Shown here piece after piece: positions 1-7,975 of a stretch of DNA of 64,000 nucleotides. The notes under the pieces were generated by a model. It did no database searches. It saw only the letters and a list, made by a program, of their open reading frames with translations, and had not been told where the DNA came from. Source of the stretch: a bacterium (GTDB lineage Bacteria; Myxococcota_A; Bradymonadia; UBA7976; UBA1532); NCBI GenBank assembly GCA_030427205.1, contig JAUHXC010000006.1, forward strand, positions 1 through 64,000. Reading direction: 5' to 3'. Position 1 is the first letter of the stretch, and each line of letters starts with the position of its first letter. The position numbers and the translations under genes were made by a program.

Positions 1-1261
1 CCTTGGGGCAGTTGTCGCAGGCGTCGCCCACGCCGTCTTCGTCCTCGTCGGCCTGATCGGGGTTGGCCACCTCGGGGCAGTTGTCGTCGATGCCGCACAG
101 GCCGTCTTCGTCCACGTCGAGGCAGACGCCGCCGAGCGAGCGCTCGAGGGTCAGGATGGCGAAGCCATGGCTCGACTGCTGGCTCCAGCCGTTGGGCGAG
201 CCGTTGGCCCCGTTGCCCCACTGGCCGTTGGGCTCCTGCCACTGCAGGAGGGTGTAGGCATAGTCGAAGTACGAGCTGGGCGGCTCTTCGGGATAGCCCA
301 GCCCCGCCGTATCGCGGTCACCGAAGTTCTCCGCATAGAGCGCGCCGCCGAGCCCGTCGTCCTCGGACACCGTCAGCGCCTTCTCGGCCGCCCACATGTA
401 GTAGAGGGTGCTGGTCGGGCTGAAGCCGCCGATCATGCGGTCGAACGTGTAGTTCTGCCGCATCCACGCCAGCGCCTGCTGCGGCCGCGGATCGCCGGCC
501 GGCACCTGCGCCAGCCGATAGCACCACAGCCCCGATGCGGTCATCGACGAGCTCGACGCGCTGTTGGGGTTGTACGACAACCCGCCGTCGCCCTGCTGGT
601 CGGCCATGAGGAAGTTGACGGTATTGCCCAGCACCTGGTCGGCCCCGTCGATGACATTCGCCGCCGCCGACAGCCCGGCCACCGCGAACTGGGTGGTCGA
701 CAGATCGCCCGATGCGTTGGGGGCGCCATAGTTCCAGCCGCCGACATTGTTCGGCGGGATGTTGCCCTGGTTGTTCTGCAGCGAGACGACGCTGTTGGCG
801 ATGGCCTGGGTCACCGTCACCGCGGCGCCCACCTCGTCCGGGCCGCCGGTGACCAGGTAGGCCGAGAAGGCCATCAGGTTGCCGCCGGTCACGTAGACAT
901 AGGGCTGCGCGTTGGGGTTGGTGGTCGGCGCGTCGCCGGCGATGGCCGACTGCACCAGCCGGATCATCATCGCCTGGTCGGCCGGGTCGCTGTTCTGGAA
1001 GCCGAGCCCCCGTCCGTTGAAGCCGACCCCCGAGCGCTTCTCGAGGAACGACAGCAAGCCCAGGAAGTTGTGCCGGGCGCCGCCGTCGGCGAAGTTGCCC
1101 GCCCCGCGCTCCTGATTGCGGAAGGCCTGCAGCCCGAGGTCGATGGCCTCGTCCACCGCACAGGCGAAGGGCGTACCCTCGCATTGGGCGTTGGCCGTGG
1201 ACGCGGTGAGGGCACACAGCGCCAGGGCACCGGTCGAGAGGAGCAGCTTCTTGGGATTCAT
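1..1261 (-). CDS. secreted alpha/alpha-toroid (terpenoid cyclase/prenyltransferase-fold) protein with thrombospondin type 3 repeats, C-terminus off the edge
   Basis: The frame is open from an ATG at 1261 down to base 1, so at least 420 residues are present and the C-terminus is missing. Residues 1-24 form a signal peptide (lysines, a leucine/alanine core, cleavage near TANA-Q). Residues 30-380 carry helical repeats with glycine-rich turns such as QQGDGGLSYNPNS and IGGFSPTSTLYYMWA, as in the squalene-cyclase/prenyltransferase toroid fold. The last part (about 383-420) is acidic and cysteine-bearing, with DNCP and DEDGVGDACDNCP motifs typical of calcium-binding thrombospondin type 3 repeats. 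In the family, such toroids bind substrates or act in extracellular adhesion and protease-inhibitor-like proteins. No DXDD cyclase acid motif was seen, so enzyme activity is doubtful. An exported surface or secreted role is inferred. Confidence 0.8.
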   Translation of the reverse strand, partial: MNPKKLLLSTGALALCALTASTANAQCEGTPFACAVDEAIDLGLQAFRNQERGAGNFADGGARHNFLGLLSFLEKRSGVGFNGRGLGFQNSDPADQAMMIRLVQSAIAGDAPTTNPNAQPYVYVTGGNLMAFSAYLVTGGPDEVGAAVTVTQAIANSVVSLQNNQGNIPPNNVGGWNYGAPNASGDLSTTQFAVAGLSAAANVIDGADQVLGNTVNFLMADQQGDGGLSYNPNSASSSSMTASGLWCYRLAQVPAGDPRPQQALAWMRQNYTFDRMIGGFSPTSTLYYMWAAEKALTVSEDDGLGGALYAENFGDRDTAGLGYPEEPPSSYFDYAYTLLQWQEPNGQWGNGANGSPNGWSQQSSHGFAILTLERSLGGVCLDVDEDGLCGIDDNCPEVANPDQADEDEDGVGDACDNCPK

Positions 1262-1407
1262 CAGCTTCGCCTGTCTTTCGGGGAACGCGCCATCATCTCA
1301 TCGGCCGCCGGATCGGGGCAAGGTCGAGCGACGGCTGCACAAGCACGCGGCTCCATTGCCTCGGGCAGGCTGCCGACGGTATGACGGCGGCCCGTTCGAG
1401 GAGTCAG

Positions 1408-2331
1408 ATGTCCGCTACGACCCCTGTCGATCACCTCCGGCGCTATGCGCCGATCGTCGATGACCTGGAGGCGTTCCTCACCGCGAGTGTCACGCCGCTG
1501 CCCCGGGTCGTGTGGAGCAACCCGCTGCACGCGCCGCCCGAGCAGACCGACGCCCGGATCGAGGCGCTGTGCCCCGCGGCCCGCCCGGTGCCCTGGCGGG
1601 CCCACTCGTGGCGGCTGCCGGCCGATACGCCGGTCGGACGTTGGCCGTTGCATACCATCGGCGGCATCTACGGGCAGGAGGAAGCGGCGCTCTGGGCCGG
1701 TGACCTCGTCGGCGCCCGACCCGGGGAGCGGGTGGTCGATCTCTGCGCCGCGCCGGGTGGCAAGACGGCGCAGATGGCCGTCGCGATGGGCGATCGGGGC
1801 ACCCTGATGGCCAACGATCGGTTCAAGGGACGCATCCCGGCCCTGCGGCGTACCCTCGACCGGCTCGGCATCACCTGCGCGGTCGTCACCCGGTTCGACG
1901 GCGTGCACTTTCCGCGGCCCGAGGGCGGGGTCGATCGGGTGCTCGTCGACGCGCCGTGCACCTGCGAGGGCACGACCCGCAAGACCGCCGGGGGGCGGCG
2001 GGCGGCGCCCGGAGAGGGCTATCGCCTCAGCATCGCCCAGGTCCAGCGGGCGCTCTTGCGCGCCGCGGTGCGCATCACCCGCCCCGGGGGCACGATCGTC
2101 TACGCCACCTGCACCTATGCGCCGGAAGAGAACGAAGGCGCCCTCGATGGGCTCGACCCGTCCGAGGTGACCATCGAGCCGATCGAGCCGCCGGCCGGAT
2201 TGAGGGTCAGCCCGGGCCTCGCCGAGTGGAACGGGGTGTACTTCCGCCCTGATACGGTCAACGCCGCCCGCATCTGGCCGCATCACAACGACACCGGAGG
2301 CTTCTTCGTTGCCCGACTCCGACGCCTATGA
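1408..2331 (+). CDS. NSUN/RsmB-family RNA (cytosine-5) methyltransferase
   Basis: SAM-dependent m5C RNA methyltransferase of about 307 residues. The SAM-binding loop VDLCAAPGGKT lies near residue 110. Motif IV VDAPCTCEG holds Cys184 and motif VI ATCTYAPEENE holds Cys235, the release and nucleophile cysteines of the NOP2/Sun family, so the enzyme should be active. An in-frame ATG lies 27 bases upstream at 1381, but the ATG at 1408 has the Shine-Dalgarno sequence CGAGGAG seven bases or so before it and is preferred. The protein is shorter than RsmB or RsmF: it has no NusB domain in front and no PUA domain behind. The next gene overlaps its end by 23 bases and may supply the missing RNA-binding part. 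The target (rRNA or tRNA) cannot be read from the sequence. Confidence 0.9.
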   Translation: MSATTPVDHLRRYAPIVDDLEAFLTASVTPLPRVVWSNPLHAPPEQTDARIEALCPAARPVPWRAHSWRLPADTPVGRWPLHTIGGIYGQEEAALWAGDLVGARPGERVVDLCAAPGGKTAQMAVAMGDRGTLMANDRFKGRIPALRRTLDRLGITCAVVTRFDGVHFPRPEGGVDRVLVDAPCTCEGTTRKTAGGRRAAPGEGYRLSIAQVQRALLRAAVRITRPGGTIVYATCTYAPEENEGALDGLDPSEVTIEPIEPPAGLRVSPGLAEWNGVYFRPDTVNAARIWPHHNDTGGFFVARLRRL

Positions 2332-2767
2332 GCTGCACCCCGATCAGACGCTGATTCCGACGTGGTGCGCCGACCACTTCGGCATCGATCCGGCCGTCTT
2401 CGCCGACCACGTCTTCTGGCGCCCGGTCGGTGGCCGACTCATTCGCATCGTCGCCCGCAGCTGCCGACCGCCCGATGGCATGGGCATCGACTCGATCGGT
2501 ATGCAGGTGATGCGGCGACCGCCGCCGCGGGGCAAACCGACCAGCGTCTTCCTGCAGCGGTTTGCGGGCGGCGCCACCCGCAATGCCTATCGGCTCGACG
2601 CGCAAGCCACGGCCTGTTTTCTGCGGCGGCAGTCGGTGCCGATCGAGCCGGTCGACGACAAGCGGGGCTACGCGGTGGTCAGCGGCCCGGACGGGGTGCT
2701 CGGGTGTGGCCGGGTCGACGGCGACACCCTGCATTCGGAGATCCCGAAGGCCTGGCTGCACGGCTGA
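2309..2767 (+). CDS. PUA-like/NSUN C-terminal-type small protein, partner of the methyltransferase
   Basis: A 152-residue protein starting at a TTG codon, with GGAGG at 2296-2300 placed eight bases ahead; the only nearby ATG (2328) is in another frame. It overlaps the methyltransferase gene by 23 bases, so the two are surely cotranscribed and probably translationally coupled. The body is basic and the C-terminus reads GVLGCGRVDGDTLHSEIPKAW, which resembles the glycine-rich end of PUA-type RNA-binding domains fused to many archaeal and some bacterial NSUN enzymes. A stand-alone RNA-recognition subunit is therefore inferred. The assignment rests on context and a weak motif; a novel domain is possible. 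Confidence 0.7.
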   Translation: MPDSDAYELHPDQTLIPTWCADHFGIDPAVFADHVFWRPVGGRLIRIVARSCRPPDGMGIDSIGMQVMRRPPPRGKPTSVFLQRFAGGATRNAYRLDAQATACFLRRQSVPIEPVDDKRGYAVVSGPDGVLGCGRVDGDTLHSEIPKAWLHG

Positions 2768-2800
2768 CCCTGCCCAGCCCATTCGAAAACCTGCCGTTCG

Positions 2801-2829
2801 AAAACAAAAACGCGCCCCGTGGGGCGCGT
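2801..2829 (-). terminator. intrinsic terminator of the lipoprotein gene at 2867-3301
   Basis: A perfect 9-bp stem (arms 2810-2818 and 2821-2829, ACGCGCCCC and its complement) is followed, read on the minus strand, by TTTTTGTTTT (2801-2810). Stem plus U-tract is the textbook rho-independent form. It lies 38 bases after the stop of the minus-strand lipoprotein gene and also faces the end of the plus-strand gene at 2767. Confidence 0.9.
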
Positions 2830-2866
2830 CTCTGCTGCAGTCGGTCGTCGGCGACGACCGGCTGAC

Positions 2867-3301
2867 TCACATCTTCTTGAGGACCAGGGTCTGGTTGCCC
2901 TGCTTCATCGTCAGGTTGTCCCCGTCGATGGTGAAGGTCATCGTCTCCTTCTTGGCCTTGTCGCCCTCACCCTCGGTCATCTCGATGGTCAGGGTGTTGC
3001 CCTCGGCCTTGGTGACCTTATAGGTGCTCTTCTCTTCCTTGTCGCCCATCTTGGCGATGGCCTGACCGTCCTTGGTGAACTCGAAGGACATGTTGCCGAG
3101 GAAGGCCTTGGCCTGCTCCATGGCCTGCTTCTTGGCGTCCTCGGGCATCTCCTTCATCTTGGGGTCGGCGGCCATGGTGGCCTCGAGGTTGATGCCCCAC
3201 TTGCCGACGATCTTGTCCTCGGCCTTGCCGCCGCAGGCGACCGTGAAGAGGCCGAGAGTAAAGGAGATGATGGTCAGGATGGCGAAGCGGCGATTGAACA
3301 T
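2867..3301 (-). CDS. small lipoprotein, lipocalin-like (paralogue of the gene at 3460-3924)
   Basis: A 144-residue protein. The N-terminus MFNRRFAILTIISF leads into a hydrophobic core and the lipobox FTVACGG, so it should be a lipid-anchored envelope protein. The ATG at 3301 is chosen because GAGGGGA sits just upstream; a longer open frame lacks a signal peptide at its start. After the cysteine come KIVGKW, a short helical segment and then alternating beta strands rich in lysine, glutamate and threonine (FEFTKDGQAIAKMG, TFTIDGDNLTMKQG), like one half of a lipocalin/DUF-type beta barrel. The same order occurs in the neighbouring gene. Its lysine-rich composition is unusual beside its arginine- and alanine-rich neighbours. 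An intrinsic terminator follows. The ligand is unknown. Confidence 0.85.
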   Translation of the reverse strand: MFNRRFAILTIISFTLGLFTVACGGKAEDKIVGKWGINLEATMAADPKMKEMPEDAKKQAMEQAKAFLGNMSFEFTKDGQAIAKMGDKEEKSTYKVTKAEGNTLTIEMTEGEGDKAKKETMTFTIDGDNLTMKQGNQTLVLKKM

Positions 3302-3459
3302 GTTGAGTCCCCTCGAAAACGGGATGCCTCGAGCCGCGCGGGGCTCGTGCGGTTGATGTCTCAAAAAGCGACCTCGTCCCACACGAGATCGTCCCAGCAA
3401 CGAGCCGCGACGCTAGTGGGACGCCATCGGACTGTCAAGTCCTCCGTGCGCCCGAATGG

Positions 3460-3924
3460 TCATTTCTGCGGCCCGTCGACATCGGAACCCGCGGCCTGTC
3501 TGCGGATCGGCAGCGTACGACCCCCCCATTCGAGGCGGGGAGCGGGGCCCGCGGGGGTGATCCGCAGCCACTCGACGACACCGTCCGCCGCGGTCGCCCG
3601 CAGCACCACCGTACCCCGCTCGGCCGTGTGTACCCGACACGGTAGAGACAGCGTGCGACCGGCGACGGTGCGCCGGCACTGCCCATCGCCGAAGCTGAAG
3701 TGCAGGTCGGCAACCAGCCCGCCGGCGAGGCTGCCGAGCGTGGCCCGGGTGGTGGACGGCAGCTCGGCGAGGCGCTCGTCGGCGAGCCAGCGCTCGGTGT
3801 CCACCGCCCAGCGCCCGGCGATCTGCGCCTCCGGGTCGGGGCCGCAGCCGGCGAGCGCGAACACCAGCGATACGAGGCCGAGCCACCCGGCGCGGGCCGA
3901 GCGGAGATGTCCGGTGGGCCGCAC
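3460..3924 (-). CDS. small lipoprotein, divergent paralogue of the 2867-3301 gene
   Basis: A 154-residue protein read from a GTG at 3924, five bases downstream of the preceding stop codon, so it is cotranscribed with the gene at 3930-4466. The signal sequence ends in the lipobox VFALAGCG. The mature part repeats the plan of the next gene: IAGRWAVDTE, a helical segment, LHFSFGDGQ, then strands ending in GGRTLPIRR. The match in spacing and in the positions of glycines and aromatic residues suggests duplication, although composition has moved from lysine/glutamate to arginine/alanine. The Shine-Dalgarno is weak, which fits translational coupling. Function is unknown; an outer- or inner-membrane lipid-anchored binding protein is inferred. 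Confidence 0.75.
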   Translation of the reverse strand: MRPTGHLRSARAGWLGLVSLVFALAGCGPDPEAQIAGRWAVDTERWLADERLAELPSTTRATLGSLAGGLVADLHFSFGDGQCRRTVAGRTLSLPCRVHTAERGTVVLRATAADGVVEWLRITPAGPAPRLEWGGRTLPIRRQAAGSDVDGPQK

Positions 3925-3929
3925 GTCGC

Positions 3930-4466
3930 TCAGAAGCCGTTGAGCAGCTCGGGCAGCTCTTCGGGATCGATCGGATCGACCAGCGGGATGCCCGGCTCGA
4001 CCGGCACCAGCGTCTCGAAGAGGATCATCTCGCGATACCACAGCGTCAGCCGCAGCACGTAGATCTGGCCATCGACGAGGCGCCCCGGCTGGATGATCAG
4101 GGTCCGGCGCCGACCCGGCAGCTGGCTGTGCACCAGGACCTGCGTGATGTCGGGCGCCGCCTCGCGCATGACGTCTTCGCCGACGGCGATCTCCGTCCGG
4201 TCGGGGTGGAACAACGCATAGCGCCACTGGATTTCGGCGATGCCGTCCGGATCGACGATGCCGAGCAGATAGACGAACAGAAAGTCCAGCGTGCCGCCCC
4301 CGTCGGCGTCGCGGCGCAGGTCGGCGAAGGTCACCCGGCCCCGCATCTCGCGCACGCTCTCTCCGCTCGACACCGCCTCGCCGAGCTCGTCCTTGACGAT
4401 GTAGCTCTCGAGATCACAGCCGGTCAGCGCGAGGGCGATGAGCGACAGCAGGGCAAATCTCGGCAC
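3930..4466 (-). CDS. lipoprotein of unknown function
   Basis: A 178-residue protein. The likely start is the GTG at 4466, which has GGAGG about nine bases ahead and gives a compact signal peptide (VPRFALLSLIALALTGCDL) with lipobox LTGC. The mature chain is acidic and mixed alpha/beta, with no known catalytic motif: a region RGRVTFADLRRDADGGG, a segment IAEIQWRYALFHPD and a proline-rich end LVDPIDPEELPELLNGF. It heads a two-gene unit with the paralogous lipoprotein at 3460-3924. The 197 bases to the divergent gene at 4664 must hold the promoters of both units. No family was recognised. Confidence 0.75.
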   Translation of the reverse strand: MPRFALLSLIALALTGCDLESYIVKDELGEAVSSGESVREMRGRVTFADLRRDADGGGTLDFLFVYLLGIVDPDGIAEIQWRYALFHPDRTEIAVGEDVMREAAPDITQVLVHSQLPGRRRTLIIQPGRLVDGQIYVLRLTLWYREMILFETLVPVEPGIPLVDPIDPEELPELLNGF

Positions 4467-4663
4467 GCGCCGGCCTCCGGGTCCTTCGCTGCGTCGGGCG
4501 CGCAGCACCTTCGCGGCACCTGCGCAGCAGCTTCGCTGCACCAATGTAGCGAGCGGGTCCGAACGATCCAATCGGCCGGCCGACGGGCCCGGCCGCCCCG
4601 AGGGGTGCAATTCACCGGCGAAACGGCTAAGAAGCTGGCTTTCGCGGCTCTGGAGAAACAGGC

Positions 4664-5107
4664 ATGGCGACCCCGAGCGAGATTCTGCTGGCACCCGAGA
4701 CCCGGCCGGCGTTCGTGCGCGACTGCGACAAGCTCATCGAAGACGAGGTGGCGTCGAAGCGCGGGGTCTCGGGGCTGGCCATCAAGGCCGGGTTCAAGAC
4801 CGTGCGCGCCTTCAAGCCGGGCATCGTGCCCGACGTGGTCGACCTGCTGCTGCCCGAGTTCGTCGCCGAGCTCGAGCCGTTCTACGCCGACTTCAGCGAG
4901 AAAGGCGGGGGCGACTTCGCCGGGCACTGCGTGACCCACGGCGGCCGAATCGCCGAAGCGCTGCTGAGCATCACAGATCGTCGCGCCGACAAGAGCAAGC
5001 ACCGCACGCTCGTGAAGGCCTACAAGAAGTTGCGCCCCAAGGCCCACGAGCAGGTGGTCGCCGCGATGCCCCGCGTCGGCGCCCTGCTGGTCCGCTACGG
5101 GCTGTGA
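4664..5107 (+). CDS. DUF6918-like helical protein
   Basis: A 147-residue, probably cytosolic all-helical protein without signal peptide or membrane segment. The ATG at 4664 follows GGAGAAA. Its hallmark stretch LIEDEVASKRGVSGLAIKAGF, then VRAFKPGIVPDVVDLLLPEF, matches my memory of the DUF6918 family found in Actinobacteria and some Myxococcota (repeat of basic residue, KPGIV-P, LLP-F). The C-terminal half has paired helices with many lysines (RADKSKHRTLVKAYKKLRPKA) that could bind nucleic acid or acidic partners, but that is a guess. It stands 43 bases before tldD on the same strand and may share its transcript. Family membership should be confirmed by profile search. Confidence 0.75.
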   Translation: MATPSEILLAPETRPAFVRDCDKLIEDEVASKRGVSGLAIKAGFKTVRAFKPGIVPDVVDLLLPEFVAELEPFYADFSEKGGGDFAGHCVTHGGRIAEALLSITDRRADKSKHRTLVKAYKKLRPKAHEQVVAAMPRVGALLVRYGL

Positions 5108-5150
5108 TGTCAACGGCCGGGTCCGTATCCCGGCCGACGAGGAGCGAGCG

Positions 5151-6641
5151 ATGAACGACGGCACCTTCACCGGCCCGCAGGCCGCGCGCCACGGCGAGGC
5201 GGTCACCCACAGCGGCGAGGACGGGCTGGCCTGGTTCGGCCGGTTCGGGGTCGACGAGGCGATGTTGCGGGCCGCTTTCGACAAAGCGCTCAGCCGGGGG
5301 GCCGACTGGGCCGAGCTCTACTTCGAGCATCGGGTCGCCCACCACCTCGGCCTCGAAGATGGCGCGGTCAACCGGGCCTACACCTCGGTCTCGCTCGGCG
5401 TCGGGGTGCGGGTGGTCCGGGGTGACCAGACCGGCTACGCCTACACCGAAGAGCTGACGCAGAAGGCCGTGGCCGACGCGGCGGGCATCGCCGCGGTGGT
5501 CGCCGACGGGCCGTCCCGTGATGCGCCGTCGGCGTTCACCGCGCAGCCGCTGCCCGACCGCTATCCGGTGCGCCAGCCGTGGACCGACGTCGGCGTCGCC
5601 GCGAAGATGCCGATCCTGACCCGCATCAACGAAGGCGTCTTCAGCCGCGACCCGCGGGTGGTCAAGGTGCAGGTGGGCTTCGCCGACAGCGACGGGGCGG
5701 TGCTCATCGTCGACAGCACCGGCCGCATGAGCTTCGACCGCCAGCCGATGGCCCGCATGACGGTGAGCTGCACCGCCGAGCACGAGGGCCGCCGCGAGTC
5801 GAACTTCCACAACCTCGCCGGGCGCGAGGGCTTCGAGTTCTTCACCGACGATCGCATCGAGCACCTCGCCGACGAGGTCGTCTCGCGCACCGCGTTTCTC
5901 TTCGACGCGGCGCCCGCGCCGGCGGGCACCTTCCCGGTCGTGCTCGGCGCCGGCTCGTCGGGCATCCTGCTGCACGAGGCCATCGGCCACGGCATGGAGG
6001 CCGACTTCAACCGCAAGGGCATCTCGGTCTACAGCGACAAGCTCAACGAGATGATCGCGCCCAAGGAGGTCACCATCGTCGACGACGGCACGAAGCCGCA
6101 TACCCGCGGCGCCATAAACGTCGACGACGAGGGCGTCGAGGCGCAGCGCACGGTCCTGGTCGAAGAGGGCCGCCTGCGCACCTACATGCACGATCGCATC
6201 AGCGCGAAGCACTACGGCGTCGAGCCCACCGGCAACGGGCGGCGGCAGTCGTTCCGTCACCCGCCGGTGCCGCGCATGCGCAATACCTACATGCTGCCCG
6301 GCCCGCACGAGCCCGAAGAGATCATCGCCTCGGTGAAGAAGGGGGTCTACGCCCAGACCTTCACCAACGGTCAGGTCATGATCGGGGCGGGGGACTTCAC
6401 CTTCTACATCAAGACCGGCTACCTCATCGAAGACGGCAAGCTGACCCGGCCCATCAAGGACACCAACATCATCGGCAACGGGCCGCAGGTGCTGGCCGAC
6501 ACCGACATGGTGGGCAACGACTTCGCCTTCGACGAGGGCGGCTGGACCTGCGGCAAGGACGGCCAGAGCGTGCCGGTCTCGCTGGGCATGCCCAGCGTGC
6601 GGGTCAAGGCGATCACCGTCGGCGGCGTCAACCAGGGCTGA
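5151..6641 (+). CDS. tldD: TldD-type metalloprotease subunit
   Basis: A 496-residue catalytic subunit of the TldD/TldE protease, a cytosolic heterodimer that trims unfolded peptides, matures some ribosomally made peptides and, in enteric bacteria, acts on CcdA antitoxin. The zinc site HEAIGH (His275, Glu276, His280) is intact inside SGILLHEAIGHGMEAD, and the conserved C-terminal cysteine ligand region FDEGGWTCGKDGQ is present. Length is normal for the family. The N-terminal 25 residues (TFTGPQAARHGEA) are an extra non-conserved lead. tldE follows after 11 bases and a third gene overlaps tldE, giving an operon. No peptide precursor gene was seen nearby. Confidence 0.96.
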   Translation: MNDGTFTGPQAARHGEAVTHSGEDGLAWFGRFGVDEAMLRAAFDKALSRGADWAELYFEHRVAHHLGLEDGAVNRAYTSVSLGVGVRVVRGDQTGYAYTEELTQKAVADAAGIAAVVADGPSRDAPSAFTAQPLPDRYPVRQPWTDVGVAAKMPILTRINEGVFSRDPRVVKVQVGFADSDGAVLIVDSTGRMSFDRQPMARMTVSCTAEHEGRRESNFHNLAGREGFEFFTDDRIEHLADEVVSRTAFLFDAAPAPAGTFPVVLGAGSSGILLHEAIGHGMEADFNRKGISVYSDKLNEMIAPKEVTIVDDGTKPHTRGAINVDDEGVEAQRTVLVEEGRLRTYMHDRISAKHYGVEPTGNGRRQSFRHPPVPRMRNTYMLPGPHEPEEIIASVKKGVYAQTFTNGQVMIGAGDFTFYIKTGYLIEDGKLTRPIKDTNIIGNGPQVLADTDMVGNDFAFDEGGWTCGKDGQSVPVSLGMPSVRVKAITVGGVNQG

Positions 6642-6652
6642 GGGTCGAGAAC

Positions 6653-7975
6653 ATGAGCAACCTGATGGACGCGGCCCGGGCCGCCGCCGAGCTGGCCCGC
6701 AAGCACGGGGCCGACCAGTCGGCGATCGTCGTCTCCCGCTCGCGGGGGGTCGACATCGAGTGGCGCGACGGGCGCATCGAGCGGGTCAAGGAGCGCACCC
6801 GCCGCAGCCTGAGCGCGAGCCTCTACGTCGACGGGCGCTACAGCGCGTCGAGCACCAACGACCTGCGGCCGACCGCCCTCGACGCGTTCATCGCCGAGGC
6901 GGTGGCCAATACCCGGCTGCTCGAGCCCGACCCGCACCGCGGCCTGCCCGACCCCGAGCGCTACGCCGGCCGGGCCGCCATCGACCTCGATCTGGTCGAC
7001 CCCGACAAAGACGCCGTCGACGGCGAGCAGCGACGGGCGCTCGCCGAGCAGCTCGAGGCCCTCGCCCGCAGCGGCGACGACGCGCTGCCCATCGTCTCGG
7101 TGGCCAGCTCGGTGGGCGACAACCACGGCCAGAGCGCCCGGGTGCACAGCAACGGCTTCGAGGGCGAGGTCGAGGGCACCAGCAGCGGCTACTCGGTCTC
7201 GATCACCGTCAAGGACGCCGACGGCCGCCGCCCGATGGGCTGGTCGTACAGCTACCGCCGCCATCGGGCCGACCTCGACGCGCCGGCGCTCGTGGCCGCC
7301 GAGGCCCGCGAGAAAGCCCGGGCCCAGCTCGGCGCCGGTCGGGTCGAGACCGGCCGCTATCGGGTCGTCGTCGAGAACCGGGCGATGCCCAAGCTCATCG
7401 GCTCTTTCCTCGCGCCGATCTCGGGGCCGGCCCTGCAGCAGCGGCGCAGCCTGTGGGAGGGCAAGCTCGGCGAGCGCATCGCCAGCGAGAAGCTCAGCAT
7501 CTGGGACGAGCCCCACCGTACGCGCGGCATGGCCTCGGCCCTGTGGGACGGCGACGGCTTCGCCACCCGCCGCCGACCGTTGATCGAGAAGGGCGTGCTG
7601 GCGACCTACCTCATCGACCAGTACTACGCGCGCAAGATGGGGGTCGAGCCGACCGGCGGCCGCACCCACGGGCTCGATTGGGACTATGGCGAGCGCGATC
7701 TCGCGGCGCTGATCGGCGACATCGAGGAAGGCGTGCTCATCGACCGCTTCCTCGGCGGCAACAGCAACCAGACCACCGGCGAGTTCAGCTTCGGCTGCGC
7801 CGGTCGCATGATCCGCGACGGCCAGCTCGCCGAGCCGGTGGCCGAGATGAACCTCGCCGGCAACCTCGCGACGCTCTTCGGGCGGCTGGTCGAGCTGGGC
7901 GACGACCCCGACCGCAACCGCAGCAGCCGCTGCCCGAGCGCGGTCTTCGACGGGTTGCAGCTCGGCGGCGCCTGA
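6653..7975 (+). CDS. tldE: TldE/PmbA-family metalloprotease partner subunit
   Basis: A 440-residue non-catalytic partner of TldD. It has the family fold (early LARKHGADQSAIVVSRSRG, central MPKLIGSFLAPISG, late GGNSNQTTGEFSFGCAG) but no HExxxH zinc motif, as expected for TldE, whose dimer with TldD encloses the active site. The ATG at 6653 is 11 bases after the tldD stop. The stop codon overlaps the ATG of the next gene (TGATG), so a third product is made in step with it. The pairing and the typical length make the call secure; the physiological substrate is unknown. Confidence 0.95.
   Translation: MSNLMDAARAAAELARKHGADQSAIVVSRSRGVDIEWRDGRIERVKERTRRSLSASLYVDGRYSASSTNDLRPTALDAFIAEAVANTRLLEPDPHRGLPDPERYAGRAAIDLDLVDPDKDAVDGEQRRALAEQLEALARSGDDALPIVSVASSVGDNHGQSARVHSNGFEGEVEGTSSGYSVSITVKDADGRRPMGWSYSYRRHRADLDAPALVAAEAREKARAQLGAGRVETGRYRVVVENRAMPKLIGSFLAPISGPALQQRRSLWEGKLGERIASEKLSIWDEPHRTRGMASALWDGDGFATRRRPLIEKGVLATYLIDQYYARKMGVEPTGGRTHGLDWDYGERDLAALIGDIEEGVLIDRFLGGNSNQTTGEFSFGCAGRMIRDGQLAEPVAEMNLAGNLATLFGRLVELGDDPDRNRSSRCPSAVFDGLQLGGA

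Noticed and set aside
1381..1407. Upstream ATG of the NSUN methyltransferase
   Set aside because: The ATG at 1408 has CGAGGAG at good spacing and the extra nine residues are not conserved-looking.
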